Shown: piece after piece, positions 7,195 through 17,311 of the stretch
Layout of the letters: the number at the start of each line of letters is the position of its first letter
Position numbering within the stretch: the stretch's first letter is position 1
Assembly (NCBI GenBank): GCA_009784975.1
Contig: WQXG01000014.1
Span: 1 to 49,291, forward strand
DNA: 49,291 nucleotides
Reading direction: 5' to 3'
Origin: Treponema sp.
GTDB taxonomy: Bacteria > Spirochaetota > Spirochaetia > Treponematales > Breznakiellaceae
Position numbers and translations under genes: made by a program
The notes under the pieces: model-generated
Database searches by the model: none
Seen by the model: the letters and a program-made list of their open reading frames with translations, nothing else
What the model was told of the DNA's origin: nothing

Positions 7195-9075
7195 ATGACA
7201 AAAAAACTCCATTTATGCGATGAACTCGGTGTTTCTGCGGCTACGGTAAACAACTGGATTAAAACAAAGGTTATACCGGCGCCGGATGATCGGGGTTTTT
7301 ACAGTAAAAGTATTTATGACCATATTCTCGATACGATAAAAAATAACCGCGCGGGGGAACCTGCGATGCGGCTTAGTTCCAGAGCAAACAGGACATTGCT
7401 TAAAAAGAAATCATTGTGTTATTTGGGAATAACAAACAAAGAAAGAAAAACATTATTGTTAAACCTTGTAAATGTATTTGAAAAATCAGGGTTATCGGCA
7501 GAAGACGGGGTGTTGGCGGTTGTTTTTTCGATGCTGCGGGCAAATGAAATGATCGGGGCAAATTGCACCGCAGGTGCCTGGCAATTAAATGCAAATTCAA
7601 AACTTGACATGATGCTTTCTGACTGGATTGGTAAAACACATAATCCGGAAAAAATGAAAACACTGTTTATTGATTATAAAATAGCAAACCTAAATGACGA
7701 TATACTTGGGGCATTTTATCAATCTGTATTGAATATTTCGCAAAAATCAGGTTTTGGAGCGTATTATACTCCGTCCTGTTTGTTAACAGATATTAAAATA
7801 AAATCTGATAAAACAATTCTGGATCCCTGCTGCGGAAGCGGTAATATATTGTTAAATATATTATCAAAAGAGCATGATCCTGCTAAAATATATATTAGAG
7901 ATATAGACGAAACTGCATTAAAAATTTGTTATATTAATCTTGTTTTGTTTTTTAATGACAAAAATATTACACCGAATATATTAAAACAGGATATAACATC
8001 AGATAATACTTTTAACAGGCAATTTGATTATATTGTTACAAATCCGCCGTGGGGCAGTAAATACACAATGCATCAGAAAGAACATCTGGTTAAATTATAC
8101 CCGCAACTGTCTACGCCGGAAATATTCAGCATTGCTTTGTTTAATGCCCGTAAGATGCTGAAAGAAAACGGGGAACTTTATTTTTTTCTTCCCTATTCGT
8201 TTTTAAATGTAACCGCTCATAAAAACATAAGGCGCTGTATTTTTAATGAAAACAACAAGATAACAGTTAAATTGCTGGGCAATGCGTTTAAGGGAGTGCT
8301 TTCTGAAAGTATAAGGCTGCATTTAAAAAGCAGCTCGTATGAAAAATACATATCTATTCAAAATAAAAACACAGATGTTTATCAAATACCATTGCAGAAT
8401 ATTACGCCGCCTGATTTTTTGGTAAGCGCGGTTAGTAAAACGCAGGATACTTTAATAATGGAAAAAATGTACAAAACAGAGCACACTACTTTAAAAGACG
8501 CTGTTTTTGCACTGGGAATAGTTACGGGTAACAATAAAAAACATTTAACAAAAGATAAAACAGCAAAAGCTATATATCGCGGCAAAGATATAGAAAAATA
8601 TACGCTTTTAAAGCCTTGTTATTATTTTGAATTTAAGCCGGATTTGTTTCAGCAGGCAGCGCCGCTTGAATACTACCAAAAAGAAAAAATTGTTTATCGT
8701 TTTATAAGCGACAGGCTTATTTGCGCGCTGGACAGCGAAGGCAGCTTTTTATTAAACAGCGCAAACCTTTTTATTTCCGGCAATTATCCAATGCGTGCCA
8801 TTGTTTCATTTTTTAACAGTGATATATATACTTTTATTTTAAGAAAAAAGTTTAATTCCAAAAAAGTATTAAAATCTCATTTGCAGGATTTACCGCTGCC
8901 GGTTTTATCAGATAAAACACATCAATATATTTCTGATTTATACAATGAAGCGTTTTCCGAAGCAAGGGGACAGCTCCCGGGCATTTCCATGTTTCAGGAA
9001 AAGATAGATCGTATAATCTGCGAAGCGTTTGGAATTGATGAAAACGAGATGAATTACATCAAGACAATATCTTAA
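7195..9075 (+). CDS. N6-adenine DNA methyltransferase with N-terminal helix-turn-helix
   Basis: This protein has 626 residues from the ATG at 7195. It starts with a short MerR/phage-type helix-turn-helix (LGVSAATVNNWIK). The class I methylase core follows: the GAYYTP motif X-like entry (188-193), DPCCGSG motif I (210-216) that binds SAM, and the NPPW catalytic motif IV (283-286), which marks N6-adenine methylation. The C-terminal part (about 420-626) looks like a TaqI-type target-recognition domain. I see no restriction nuclease motif or neighbouring nuclease gene, so it looks solitary. There is no clear ribosome site; GTG at 7174 is an alternative start. The gene is AT-rich compared with its right-hand neighbours, a sign of transfer. 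Its end overlaps the convergent M16C gene by 17 bp. Confidence 0.88.
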   Translation: MTKKLHLCDELGVSAATVNNWIKTKVIPAPDDRGFYSKSIYDHILDTIKNNRAGEPAMRLSSRANRTLLKKKSLCYLGITNKERKTLLLNLVNVFEKSGLSAEDGVLAVVFSMLRANEMIGANCTAGAWQLNANSKLDMMLSDWIGKTHNPEKMKTLFIDYKIANLNDDILGAFYQSVLNISQKSGFGAYYTPSCLLTDIKIKSDKTILDPCCGSGNILLNILSKEHDPAKIYIRDIDETALKICYINLVLFFNDKNITPNILKQDITSDNTFNRQFDYIVTNPPWGSKYTMHQKEHLVKLYPQLSTPEIFSIALFNARKMLKENGELYFFLPYSFLNVTAHKNIRRCIFNENNKITVKLLGNAFKGVLSESIRLHLKSSSYEKYISIQNKNTDVYQIPLQNITPPDFLVSAVSKTQDTLIMEKMYKTEHTTLKDAVFALGIVTGNNKKHLTKDKTAKAIYRGKDIEKYTLLKPCYYFEFKPDLFQQAAPLEYYQKEKIVYRFISDRLICALDSEGSFLLNSANLFISGNYPMRAIVSFFNSDIYTFILRKKFNSKKVLKSHLQDLPLPVLSDKTHQYISDLYNEAFSEARGQLPGISMFQEKIDRIICEAFGIDENEMNYIKTIS

Positions 9076-12031
9076 TCTCTGCGCCGAGCACTTTTGCAGT
9101 CTGCTCTGCGGTTTTAATTCCTGCAATGATAACAGGACCTTTAACAGCCCTTGAACCAAGCGATGCAAATGCGTTAACCACATCCGGAACAGAAAGATTA
9201 ATTAACCGCTGAAGTTTTCTTTTATGGTAGCTGTCTTCTACGCCGTAAAGAAAACGATAGAAATCCACGGTTCCGTTTTCCAGAGCGGTGCGCGGCTTGG
9301 TCTCTTTTGAATAACAGCCGATTAAACTTTTTACAAGATAATCTTCATCAATATTGTAAAACTGCGGTTCATCACGGCTGCTTTTAAGTATTGCAGAAAA
9401 TACATCCAGCGAACGCAGAGGATTCGGATCGCGGTATGTCGCAAAAGATACGCAGTTTTCCAGGCTGTCGCTGGATATTATCGCGCCGTATGCGCCGCCT
9501 TTCATGCGTATATCTTCCCATAACGCGCCGGTGTAAAGCTGATGCGTTAAAACTGATTCTGCAGAATGTTCTACAGTGTCAAAAGGCGCAGCATCAAGCG
9601 TTAACGCGGCAAAACCTACCTGCAGCGAATGTGACGCGAATATTTCTGTTTTAAGCGCGGAAATATAATCTGTTTCTTCAAGGCGTGGCACAGGAGGACC
9701 AAACCTGCTGAATCTTTGCACTATCTCTGAAGCGGCAGTTTTAAGGGAGCTGCCTGTAATATTTACAATTACTCCCGCCCCATTAATTTTTTCCCGTAAT
9801 TGCTGCAACTTGCTGATTATTTCCCCGGTATCCATTTTTGCAAGACGGTGAACAAATTCAACCTGCGAAATGCCGCTCCATTTTTCATCTGCCCATTTTG
9901 AACGGGAATTGTAACGTCCTGCCCTGCCGGATGCATAGACGTGTCCCATCGGCGCAAGGCTTGAATCGATTTCGTTTTTCATTTCCAGGACAAGATCGTT
10001 AATACGCCGACGATCAGAAAAATCTGCTTCGATAATTAAACGAAGAACCAAATCCAGAGAAGAGGCAATTTTTTCATCCAGGCATTTTACCCGGTAGATA
10101 ATCCATTCTCTGCCGGACAGGTCAAAACTTCCGGATGCTGTTTGCAGATAACGGGGGGTGCCTTTAACCGCAGAGCCTGAATGAAGCAATGCGTAAAAGC
10201 CTCCCAGTGTCCGCGCAAGCAAACTTGATACTTCGCCGTAATCCATTCCCGGAAGACCAGTAGAAGCAACCGCTCTGCAGAAAAAAGAAAGCCAGGGATA
10301 ATCCTGCGCAGATAAGACATCAACGGGGAACACAATGTCCATATAGGTAATGCCGTTGGTGTAAAGTTCGTGGCAAAGAGCGGGCACTCCGCGCAGATCT
10401 TCATGACGGCGGTCAATATGCTCAACGTCATCGGAAAGGTCGCTGCGCGAAAGATGAGGAATCGATGCCAGCGCCTGCGGGCTGTTCGCTTCACTTTGTA
10501 TTTTTTCCAGGGTTTGGGATTTTTCAATTATTAACCGGCGTTCGTTTTCGCTGAAGTTTTTTTCCAAACCGGCAAGATTTTCCATCAGCTGCTTTTCCTG
10601 CTGAGCCAAAAATCCCTCTTTAGGCTCTACAATTACAAGAGCGCGGTGAGGATTATCCAATAAATATTTTTGTATAAGCGATTCAAAGTATCCGAGAGTT
10701 CCCGAACCGTTTGCCGCCAGATTTTCTTTTAGTTTTTTAATTGCAGGTTCTATTAACAGACCTTCCCAGGGCTTGCTGCCGTGAAGCCAGGCTCGCAGAG
10801 AACGGCGCATCCACACAAGAGAAAACGGTCCGCCGGAGCGCCGGATCTCCCGCTGGGAAAATTCCATGGAAAGCAGAGCCGCTTCAATCTCCTGCGGCGG
10901 TATGCCCTGGGTAACAAGCCTGCGTAATTCGCCGATTATTAATTCTTCTACAGCTTTGCTTTTATCTGCTTTTACGCTTTTTAATCCGGCAACAAACAGG
11001 GTTTCACGGATTTCGCCTTCCAGGCCAGATACCGGAGAAATATCTTCTCCAAGCCCTGACTCAATCAGAATCCTTGTAAGAGGTGAACCATCGTGCCCCA
11101 AAAGAATTTCTGTAAGCGCGGCTAACGCAATGCTTTCATTTACATCGGTAACATCGGAACATAGCCAAGAAATAAAAACTGTGGATTTTTGATCTCCCCC
11201 GGCAGGACAATTTATATGAATATTTTTTGGTTCTTTCCACCGTTCGGTTTTAACGATTGGAGCGCAGGCTTTACCGCCGTCTATCTTTGAGAAAAATTCA
11301 TCGTTTAAAAAGATAAGCTGTTTTTCTGTAGGGATATTTCCGGCAAGGAAGATGCGGCAGTTAGCGGGAGAATAACGGGTACGGTGAAATTCCTTTAGTC
11401 CTTCCCATGTTAATTGCGGAATTTCCTGAGGATCACCGCCGGATTCAAAACTGTACGGAGTATCAGGCATAACAGCTTTAACAGACCAATGAGCGGCATA
11501 GGTATCCAATGTTGAATAAGCGCCCTTCATTTCATTGTAAACAACTCCTGTGATATTCAGCGCATTGTCCTGGAATTCCAGCCTGTGTCCTTCCTGCATG
11601 AATGTCCACTCCGGAATTAAAGGCCTGAATACCGCATCGCCGTACACAGACATTAAATTAAAGTAATCGTGTTCATTGGTGGAGCTTGCAGGATATACAG
11701 TTTTATCCGGGAATGTAATTGCATTTAAGAAAGTTTGCAGGCTTCCCTGAGCAAGGGTAATAAACGCATCTTTTAGCGGATAACGCTCGGAACCGCAAAG
11801 GACAGAATGTTCAAGGATATGCGCAACGCCGGTATTGTCCTGGGGGAAAGTTGCAAAAGAAAACGAAAAAAGATTCTCGCTGTCATCATTTAAAACATGA
11901 AAAACTTCTGTGCCGCTTTTTTCATGTTTAGCCCAAATTCCGCAGGCTTTAAGTTCTTCCAGATCTACAATATCAAGAATCACAAACCCGCTGTCCAGCA
12001 CCTGCCCCTTTTGCAAATTTGTTTTGCTCAT
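9059..12031 (-). CDS. M16C zinc metallopeptidase (presequence protease-like)
   Basis: This 990-residue protein belongs to the pitrilysin/insulinase group M16C, relatives of mitochondrial PreP/Cym1 that degrade short unfolded peptides inside a closed chamber. The inverted zinc motif HILEH (71-75) is followed by a family-typical segment (NEHDYFNLMSVYGDAVF), which lies close to the distal Glu ligand. The length and the two-half architecture fit a single-chain clamshell. No signal peptide is seen, so it is likely cytoplasmic. The start ATG overlaps the stop codon of the upstream FliG-like gene (ATGA), implying coupled translation of a motor-type protein and a peptidase. Confidence 0.93.
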   Translation of the reverse strand: MSKTNLQKGQVLDSGFVILDIVDLEELKACGIWAKHEKSGTEVFHVLNDDSENLFSFSFATFPQDNTGVAHILEHSVLCGSERYPLKDAFITLAQGSLQTFLNAITFPDKTVYPASSTNEHDYFNLMSVYGDAVFRPLIPEWTFMQEGHRLEFQDNALNITGVVYNEMKGAYSTLDTYAAHWSVKAVMPDTPYSFESGGDPQEIPQLTWEGLKEFHRTRYSPANCRIFLAGNIPTEKQLIFLNDEFFSKIDGGKACAPIVKTERWKEPKNIHINCPAGGDQKSTVFISWLCSDVTDVNESIALAALTEILLGHDGSPLTRILIESGLGEDISPVSGLEGEIRETLFVAGLKSVKADKSKAVEELIIGELRRLVTQGIPPQEIEAALLSMEFSQREIRRSGGPFSLVWMRRSLRAWLHGSKPWEGLLIEPAIKKLKENLAANGSGTLGYFESLIQKYLLDNPHRALVIVEPKEGFLAQQEKQLMENLAGLEKNFSENERRLIIEKSQTLEKIQSEANSPQALASIPHLSRSDLSDDVEHIDRRHEDLRGVPALCHELYTNGITYMDIVFPVDVLSAQDYPWLSFFCRAVASTGLPGMDYGEVSSLLARTLGGFYALLHSGSAVKGTPRYLQTASGSFDLSGREWIIYRVKCLDEKIASSLDLVLRLIIEADFSDRRRINDLVLEMKNEIDSSLAPMGHVYASGRAGRYNSRSKWADEKWSGISQVEFVHRLAKMDTGEIISKLQQLREKINGAGVIVNITGSSLKTAASEIVQRFSRFGPPVPRLEETDYISALKTEIFASHSLQVGFAALTLDAAPFDTVEHSAESVLTHQLYTGALWEDIRMKGGAYGAIISSDSLENCVSFATYRDPNPLRSLDVFSAILKSSRDEPQFYNIDEDYLVKSLIGCYSKETKPRTALENGTVDFYRFLYGVEDSYHKRKLQRLINLSVPDVVNAFASLGSRAVKGPVIIAGIKTAEQTAKVLGAEIKILS

Positions 12032-13134
12032 ACAAACACATCCTCATCGCTATAAAGTATAATTTCTCCCCTTTCGCGGGCAAGCCTGAACCATGAAAGA
12101 AAATCCCTGGCTGCCGCATCACAATCGCGCTTGGGCACAGGACCCAGCAGATCATATTCATCGCGGATAATTTTTCTTCGTCCTGCAGAAACGCAAGACA
12201 GAATTTTTTCTGTGAATTCGTCTCCCCTGCCCTTCAGCAAAAGCGCTATATCTATTTCTGACATTGTTTTTAATTTATCCTGAATTGGGCGATCAACAGA
12301 GTTAACCACATCTTCCAGCGTATAAAGTTTTTCTTTTAAATTTTTGCCGATACTCGGATCTTCGGCTTCCAGTTCATTGATAAGCCTGTCGCCGAAAGAA
12401 TAGTCTCCCTGTTTAAGAATTGCAGCCAAAGCCTGCATTCCGTCAATCTCAACATCTTTTGCGCCGCCGGAAATATGCCGCACCTTTTCCTTAAATGCCA
12501 ATGACACCTGTTCAAGCACTTCCGGAAAAACTTCCCCCTGATGAGCCATGCGCTTTAAAATACCCGGCTTGCGGCTGGAAGGAAGTTTGCTTAATGTTCC
12601 TGCGGAAAGTTTTGCGGATACACGGGCAAGAATAAGAGCGGCAGTTTGATCGGTTTCATCCTTTAAAAGCATAACAAGCTGTTCCGGAGAAAATTCTTCC
12701 AGAAAACTAAACAGATTTTCTTTGGAAGCAGGGATAGCTTTGTTAAGCAGCTCTTCGCCTTTTTTGGGACCTTTGGCTGCATAAAGGATTCGGCGCGCCG
12801 TTTCAATACCGCCCTGCGAAGAACCCGTTAACCCGTAGGATTTGGAAAAAAGCGCATGAAATTCTGCCAGTATTTCTTCCCGTTCTTCCGGTTTAATTGT
12901 TTTTGTCAGGGCAATTTCTTTGGATATTTCGCTTACCTGGTTCGGCTCCAGCCCTGCAAGAATCCCGGACGCATGCTCACTGCCAATCAGGATAAGAAAC
13001 TTTGCTACTTTTTTATACTTGTTTTCTGCCGTTAAGGAATCCGGTAATTTTACCTTTTCGGGCTCCTGAGGACTGTCTTTTAAATTGATGGTTTGTCTGT
13101 ACATTTCGACGCCATGCCGGAAAAGGTTTCCCAT
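12028..13134 (-). CDS. fliG: FliG-family flagellar motor switch protein (paralogue)
   Basis: This protein of about 368 residues has the three FliG parts. The N-terminal domain has KVAKFLILIGSEHASGIL and EISKEIA. The middle domain has ETARRILYAAKGPKKGEELL and PEQLVMLLKDETDQTAALIL, the latter in the place of the EHPQ-type motif. The C-terminal domain (about 235-345) has SEIDIALLLKGRGDEFTEKIL, the torque-helix region, and a GPVPKRD segment. Spirochaetes usually carry two FliG proteins, and the divergent middle motif suggests that this is the specialised one. The start is uncertain: the ATG at 13134 has no ribosome site and lies just after AT-rich promoter-like sequence; the ATG at 13104 is the alternative. 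It overlaps the M16C peptidase gene by 4 bp. Confidence 0.85.
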   Translation of the reverse strand: MGNLFRHGVEMYRQTINLKDSPQEPEKVKLPDSLTAENKYKKVAKFLILIGSEHASGILAGLEPNQVSEISKEIALTKTIKPEEREEILAEFHALFSKSYGLTGSSQGGIETARRILYAAKGPKKGEELLNKAIPASKENLFSFLEEFSPEQLVMLLKDETDQTAALILARVSAKLSAGTLSKLPSSRKPGILKRMAHQGEVFPEVLEQVSLAFKEKVRHISGGAKDVEIDGMQALAAILKQGDYSFGDRLINELEAEDPSIGKNLKEKLYTLEDVVNSVDRPIQDKLKTMSEIDIALLLKGRGDEFTEKILSCVSAGRRKIIRDEYDLLGPVPKRDCDAAARDFLSWFRLARERGEIILYSDEDVFV

Positions 13135-13182
13135 AATCAAATATTATATTATAATAATTAAATAAATAATACAGGGTAAAAA

Positions 13183-14136
13183 ATGTTTAGAAAAACTACA
13201 GTCATACTGCTCATAATCATAATCGGGATTATCTATTCCTGCGGCAGCAAACCGGCGGCAGCGGAACCGGAGGAAATAATTGAAGAAGCAGCGGAAGAGG
13301 CAGCACAGGAAGTTATCGTAGTTCCCGAGCCTACAAGGGCAGAACTGGTAATGAGAGCCCTTTTGGAAGCATACCCTGAACAAATTGAAGAAGTAGAATT
13401 CCGCAATGATGACTGGGCTGTTCTGTTAAAGGGCAAATGGTACTATTATGCCAACGGGAGAATACTGCAGGAAAACAAGGCGGAGGATTTCGAAAATTTC
13501 AGGTCTTATCAATTTTACGGATATCCTGCAGAATTGCCGCCCTGGAGAGAACGCACCCCCGAAGAAACAGCGCGATTCGGCACCATGGCAGCATCCAGAA
13601 GACAAATAACAGTCAGGCGATCGAACGATTTTCTTGATGATCTTTGGCAGGCATCAACCAGAGCAGAAGCTGAACGAAACATTGTAACAGTTACTTTTCT
13701 TGGAAGGTCAGTAAAAATAAACAAACTGATACAAAAAAGAGTAATAGCTGTGGAAAGAGATATTCGGGCTGCGGCAAGAGCTGATTCCGGAGTCCAAACA
13801 TGGATAAACAGCATTGATACGCTGGAAGGTTATGTCTGGAGAAATGTCGCGGATACTCAATCCCGTTCCTATCATGCTTATGGAATTGCCCTGGATATTC
13901 TTTCAAGAAGAACAATGGGCAATCTGCAGACATATTGGCTGTGGACTTCCCAATACAGAGATGATTGGTGGAATGTTTCGTACAGGGAGCGGTATCATCC
14001 GCCTGATGCGGTGATAAAAGCGTTTGAAGCAAACGGTTTTATCTGGGGCGGCAAATGGCTGTTATTCGACACTATGCACTTTGAATACCGTCCGGAATTA
14101 TTAATATTAAGCGGAATGACACTTAACGCTCCATGA
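13183..14136 (+). CDS. Lipoprotein with M15-type D-Ala-D-Ala peptidase domain
   Basis: This 317-residue protein starts with a lipoprotein signal peptide ending in the lipobox-like IIYSC (Cys about residue 20). An Ala/Glu-rich tether follows (about 25-50), and then a globular domain. The C-terminal half carries the zinc motifs of M15 (VanY/L-Ala-D-Glu peptidase) enzymes: SYHAYGIALDIL, matching HxxGxAxD, and TMHFEYRPEL, matching the downstream HxE/HF motif. It probably trims peptidoglycan peptides from the cell envelope. It diverges from the FliG-like gene, with a 48-bp AT-rich region between them. Confidence 0.85.
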   Translation: MFRKTTVILLIIIIGIIYSCGSKPAAAEPEEIIEEAAEEAAQEVIVVPEPTRAELVMRALLEAYPEQIEEVEFRNDDWAVLLKGKWYYYANGRILQENKAEDFENFRSYQFYGYPAELPPWRERTPEETARFGTMAASRRQITVRRSNDFLDDLWQASTRAEAERNIVTVTFLGRSVKINKLIQKRVIAVERDIRAAARADSGVQTWINSIDTLEGYVWRNVADTQSRSYHAYGIALDILSRRTMGNLQTYWLWTSQYRDDWWNVSYRERYHPPDAVIKAFEANGFIWGGKWLLFDTMHFEYRPELLILSGMTLNAP

Positions 14137-14243
14137 ATAATCTTTTAATTAATTGTCCCAGAACAATAAAATACAACTGGCAGCGACAAATTTTATACAT
14201 GCAGTTATTTGCCAACAGTCATTAAAAAAACGAAAATGATTAA

Positions 14244-14591
14244 ATGGCAAAGAAAAAAGAAATTGATGAACAATACGTTTATCGGCTTATCAGCAATAAC
14301 ATTAAGCGCATTAGGTCTATGCATAATATTTCACAGTTAAGCCTTGCGATTAGCACCGGATTAACCCATAACTTTATTAACGATATCGAAAACTGCAAAA
14401 AGGGAATATCAGCAAAAACTCTGGCAAAACTTTCAGTTGCCCTGAAAGCCGAACCTTATCAATTCTTCCTGCCGGAAGATTTACCAAACAACGAAGCGAT
14501 GGTTTACGTGAGAGATTTTAATGATTCTCTGCAAAAAGTTGTGAATGAACTTACTCAGCAGTATCTCTGCAGGGATAAAAAATCAAGATAA
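14244..14591 (+). CDS. XRE-family helix-turn-helix regulator
   Basis: This 115-residue protein has a Cro/CI-type DNA-binding domain at about residues 13-75 (NNIKRIRSMHNISQLSLAIS, then FINDIENCKKGISAKTLAKL), with the recognition helix around THNFINDIE. The C-terminal 40 residues are a short helical tail with no sensor domain. It stands alone between the M15 lipoprotein gene and the convergent ftsH gene, 107 bp after the former. No clear ribosome binding site is visible before the ATG at 14244. Its target is unknown. Confidence 0.85.
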   Translation: MAKKKEIDEQYVYRLISNNIKRIRSMHNISQLSLAISTGLTHNFINDIENCKKGISAKTLAKLSVALKAEPYQFFLPEDLPNNEAMVYVRDFNDSLQKVVNELTQQYLCRDKKSR

Positions 14592-14613
14592 TTTGTCTGT
14601 CCAGACAGTCTGT

Positions 14614-16554
14614 CTATGCCAATATGCAGACGCCGTCCAGGAGAGCTTTAAATTCCTTTTCGTCCAGCGTTTCTTTTTCCAGGAGAGCGCAGGATACCGA
14701 ATCCAGAATATCGCGTCTTTCCTCAAGTATCTGTTTTGCCTTGATATACTCCGTCTCTATAACACGCGCTATTTCTTCATCTACATATTGCTGAGTGCTT
14801 TCCGCGTATTCGCGCTGGAAACTGGGTTCCCGCTGCTCCTGCCCGTTCATGTTCATGCCCCGTGTCGTTAACGCAACATTGCGGAAACGGTCGCTCATTC
14901 CGTAATCGGTAATCATCTTGCGGGCGATGTCGGTTGCCTTGGTAAGATCATTTGCCGCGCCGGTGGAATATTCGCCGGAGATCATTTCTTCCGCTATGCG
15001 CCCGCCGAGCAGAATATCTATCTTGCCGAGAAGGTCAGATCGTGTAACGGTGTAGCGATCCTCAAGAGGAAGCTGCAGCGTATAGCCCAGCGCAAAACCG
15101 CGCGGAATAATCGATATTTTCTGAACAGGATCGGCATTAGGTGTAAATGCTGCCACAATGGCATGACCGGCTTCGTGATAGGCGGTAAGTTTTCGTTCCG
15201 CCTGTTTGAGTACCCGTGTCTTTTTCTGCAAGCCGGCTACGGTTTTTTCTATTGCTTCGCTAAAATCAATCTGGCTTACCATTTTCCGTCCTGCGCGAAC
15301 AGCAAGCAGAGCAGCTTCGTTTACAATGTTTGCAAGGTCTGCCCCGGAAAAACCGGAAGTTATCCGCGCTACAGCTTCAAGATTTACGGTGAAATCGAGT
15401 TTTACATTTACGGAATGAATCTTTAAAATAGCTTCCCTGCCCTTAAGATCGGGTCTGTCTACAAGTACCTGACGGTCAAATCTTCCGGGACGCAGAAGCG
15501 CAGGATCCAATACATCGGGGCGGTTTGTGGCAGCAAGAATAATAAGGCCGTTTGTGCCGTCAAAGCCGTCCATTTCTACAAGAAGCTGATTCAGTGTCTG
15601 TTCCCGCTCATCGTTGCCGCCCGCTATATTGTTAATTCTGCTTTTGCCGATAGCATCAAGCTCGTCAATAAAAATAATACAGGGCGCTTTGCCTCTTGCC
15701 TGCTTGAACAAATCGCGTACACGCGCCGCACCGACACCAACAAACATTTCGACAAAGTCGGCGCCGCTCATGCGGAAAAAGGAAACTCCGGCTTCTCCCG
15801 CAACTGCGCGCGCAAGAAGAGTTTTTCCCGTTCCCGGAGGACCAACCAAAAGCACACCCTTGGGTATCTTTCCGCCGATATCCTTGTATTTTTGGGGACT
15901 CTTTAAAAAATCAACAACTTCTACCAGCTCTTCTTTTGCTTCATCTACTCCGGCAACATCGCTAAAGCGCGTAACAATATCTCCTTCTGCGACAATAACC
16001 GCGCGGTTCTGCCCTACAGAAAGAACATTGCTGCCCATATGACCAATGCGTTTTATTACAAACCGCCAAATTAAAATAAAGAACCCTATCGGCAGCACCC
16101 AGCTAAAAAGAAAATTAAGAATCGCATTTCCTTCACGGGGAGGCGCGCTGTACGCTACATTTCTTTCATCCAGAAATTTTATAAAGTCCGGATCATAAAT
16201 GGAAACGGTACGGTAAACCCTTTCCTGAGAAACACCGCTTTGGGGAAAAGCTCCCGGAGTACGCCCGATATTTAATCTTGACGACTGCTGTCTTACAGCA
16301 TTCGTATAACCTGTAAAGTAGGCATCCGTCAATTCTACCCTTTTTATTTCGCCGGAAGAAATACGCGCTTTAAATTCAGAAAAATCTATTGCGGGGTTTA
16401 ACCTGCTGAGAAAAACAGATTGAAAAAGACCTATCCCAACAACCAGAACAACAATGTAAATAATAAATTTCCATCCGCCAAACCCCTTAAAATCGGGCAT
16501 TTTAAACGGAAACATGGGACCGTTTTTCTTGTCATCGCCGGAATTATCACTCAT
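14614..16554 (-). CDS. ftsH: ATP-dependent zinc metalloprotease FtsH
   Basis: FtsH is the membrane AAA+ protease that removes unassembled membrane proteins and short-lived regulators. From the ATG at 16554 the protein has 646 residues: a first membrane helix (about 29-48), a periplasmic domain, a second helix (about 146-166), the AAA module with Walker A GPPGTGKT (238-245), the Walker B segment [11 protein letters not shown] and the second-region-of-homology sequence [18 protein letters not shown]. The zinc-binding HEAGH is at 460-464. An upstream in-frame extension to 16680 is rejected because it has no FtsH similarity. It lies in a probable operon with two small zinc-ribbon genes upstream. 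Confidence 0.96.
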   Translation of the reverse strand: MSDNSGDDKKNGPMFPFKMPDFKGFGGWKFIIYIVVLVVGIGLFQSVFLSRLNPAIDFSEFKARISSGEIKRVELTDAYFTGYTNAVRQQSSRLNIGRTPGAFPQSGVSQERVYRTVSIYDPDFIKFLDERNVAYSAPPREGNAILNFLFSWVLPIGFFILIWRFVIKRIGHMGSNVLSVGQNRAVIVAEGDIVTRFSDVAGVDEAKEELVEVVDFLKSPQKYKDIGGKIPKGVLLVGPPGTGKTLLARAVAGEAGVSFFRMSGADFVEMFVGVGAARVRDLFKQARGKAPCIIFIDELDAIGKSRINNIAGGNDEREQTLNQLLVEMDGFDGTNGLIILAATNRPDVLDPALLRPGRFDRQVLVDRPDLKGREAILKIHSVNVKLDFTVNLEAVARITSGFSGADLANIVNEAALLAVRAGRKMVSQIDFSEAIEKTVAGLQKKTRVLKQAERKLTAYHEAGHAIVAAFTPNADPVQKISIIPRGFALGYTLQLPLEDRYTVTRSDLLGKIDILLGGRIAEEMISGEYSTGAANDLTKATDIARKMITDYGMSDRFRNVALTTRGMNMNGQEQREPSFQREYAESTQQYVDEEIARVIETEYIKAKQILEERRDILDSVSCALLEKETLDEKEFKALLDGVCILA

Positions 16555-16607
16555 ATAACAAATTATTACATACATTGCACATCGTTGCAAGTTAGGGAAT
16601 ACCGTGC

Positions 16608-16922
16608 TTATTTTGTTATAAGATAGGAAAGAAGCGCAATAATGGCAAATAAAACCGCTATGGGGATAATATATGTCCATACAGGTACAGAGCGCAAAGG
16701 AACTTGTACAGGGCTGGGATTTTTTTCATTTTGATGTTTGGCTGGCGGGGCGGAATAGCCGCATAAAGGACAGCCGTTCTGGAACATTGAATCAGGTCCT
16801 GTTTGATTACAGGCAGGGCAGCGGACAGAGGCAAAAAAACGTCCGCAGTTCGGGCAGGCTTTAATATCACTGCTTACTTCCTGGCTGCAATGATCGCAAA
16901 AAAAACGCGGTTTCTTTTTCAA
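16608..16922 (-). CDS. Zinc-ribbon protein with C-terminal membrane anchor
   Basis: This 104-residue protein has two zinc ribbons: CDHC/CPNC near residues 9-26 and CPAC/CPLC near 35-57. A polar linker and one C-terminal transmembrane helix (about 82-101) follow, so the ribbons should face the cytoplasm. It starts 3 bp after the FmdB-type gene and ends 53 bp before ftsH, all on the same strand. The gene order suggests that it works near the membrane with FtsH, perhaps as an adaptor or sensor. This is inference only. Confidence 0.75.
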   Translation of the reverse strand: MKKKPRFFCDHCSQEVSSDIKACPNCGRFFASVRCPACNQTGPDSMFQNGCPLCGYSAPPAKHQNEKNPSPVQVPLRSVPVWTYIIPIAVLFAIIALLSYLITK

Positions 16923-16925
16923 TTT

Positions 16926-17231
16926 TTAAGCCGTTTTTGATTCGGTTTTTGTCTCGGCTGCCGGACACTTCCCGGAATCTGCCGTACACTGGGCGCAGCT
17001 TTCAGGCTTTTTGGGCTGAGCGGCTCCCTGGGCGACCCCCTGGGTGGCAGCCTTGCTCTTGTCTGTAACATAAAAACCTGAACCCTTAAAAATAACACCG
17101 GCTCCGCCGAAAATGATCCGCCGGACTTCCTTATTGCATTTGGGGCAATCTTCAATTGGCTGATCTTTCATAGACTGAAATACTTCAAAATTATGCGAAC
17201 AGCTTTTACATTCGTATTCATAGGTTGGCAT
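16926..17231 (-). CDS. FmdB-family zinc-ribbon protein
   Basis: This 101-residue protein starts at ATG 17231 with the typical MPTYEYECKSCSHNFEVFQS opening of the FmdB/CxxC_CxxC_SSSS family. It has CKSC and CPKC zinc-ligand pairs and then RRIIFGGAGVIFKGSGFYVTD. The tail is low-complexity (Ala, Gln, Lys) with an extra CAQC pair and ends in KTESKTA. The frame is open to 17300, but that extension lacks family similarity. Members are often annotated as regulators; the molecular role is not settled. It is the first gene of the fmdB / zinc-ribbon / ftsH cluster. Confidence 0.9.
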   Translation of the reverse strand: MPTYEYECKSCSHNFEVFQSMKDQPIEDCPKCNKEVRRIIFGGAGVIFKGSGFYVTDKSKAATQGVAQGAAQPKKPESCAQCTADSGKCPAAETKTESKTA

Positions 17232-17311
17232 AAGGATACGATAACAAAATAACTTTTTATGATCAAGACGGTGTCTAACTTGCGGCTTTTTGTCAATCAA
17301 AATAATGAATT

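Noticed and set aside
16555..16680. N-terminal extension of FtsH
   Set aside because: The 42 extra residues do not resemble FtsH, and the ATG at 16554 gives the normal start.
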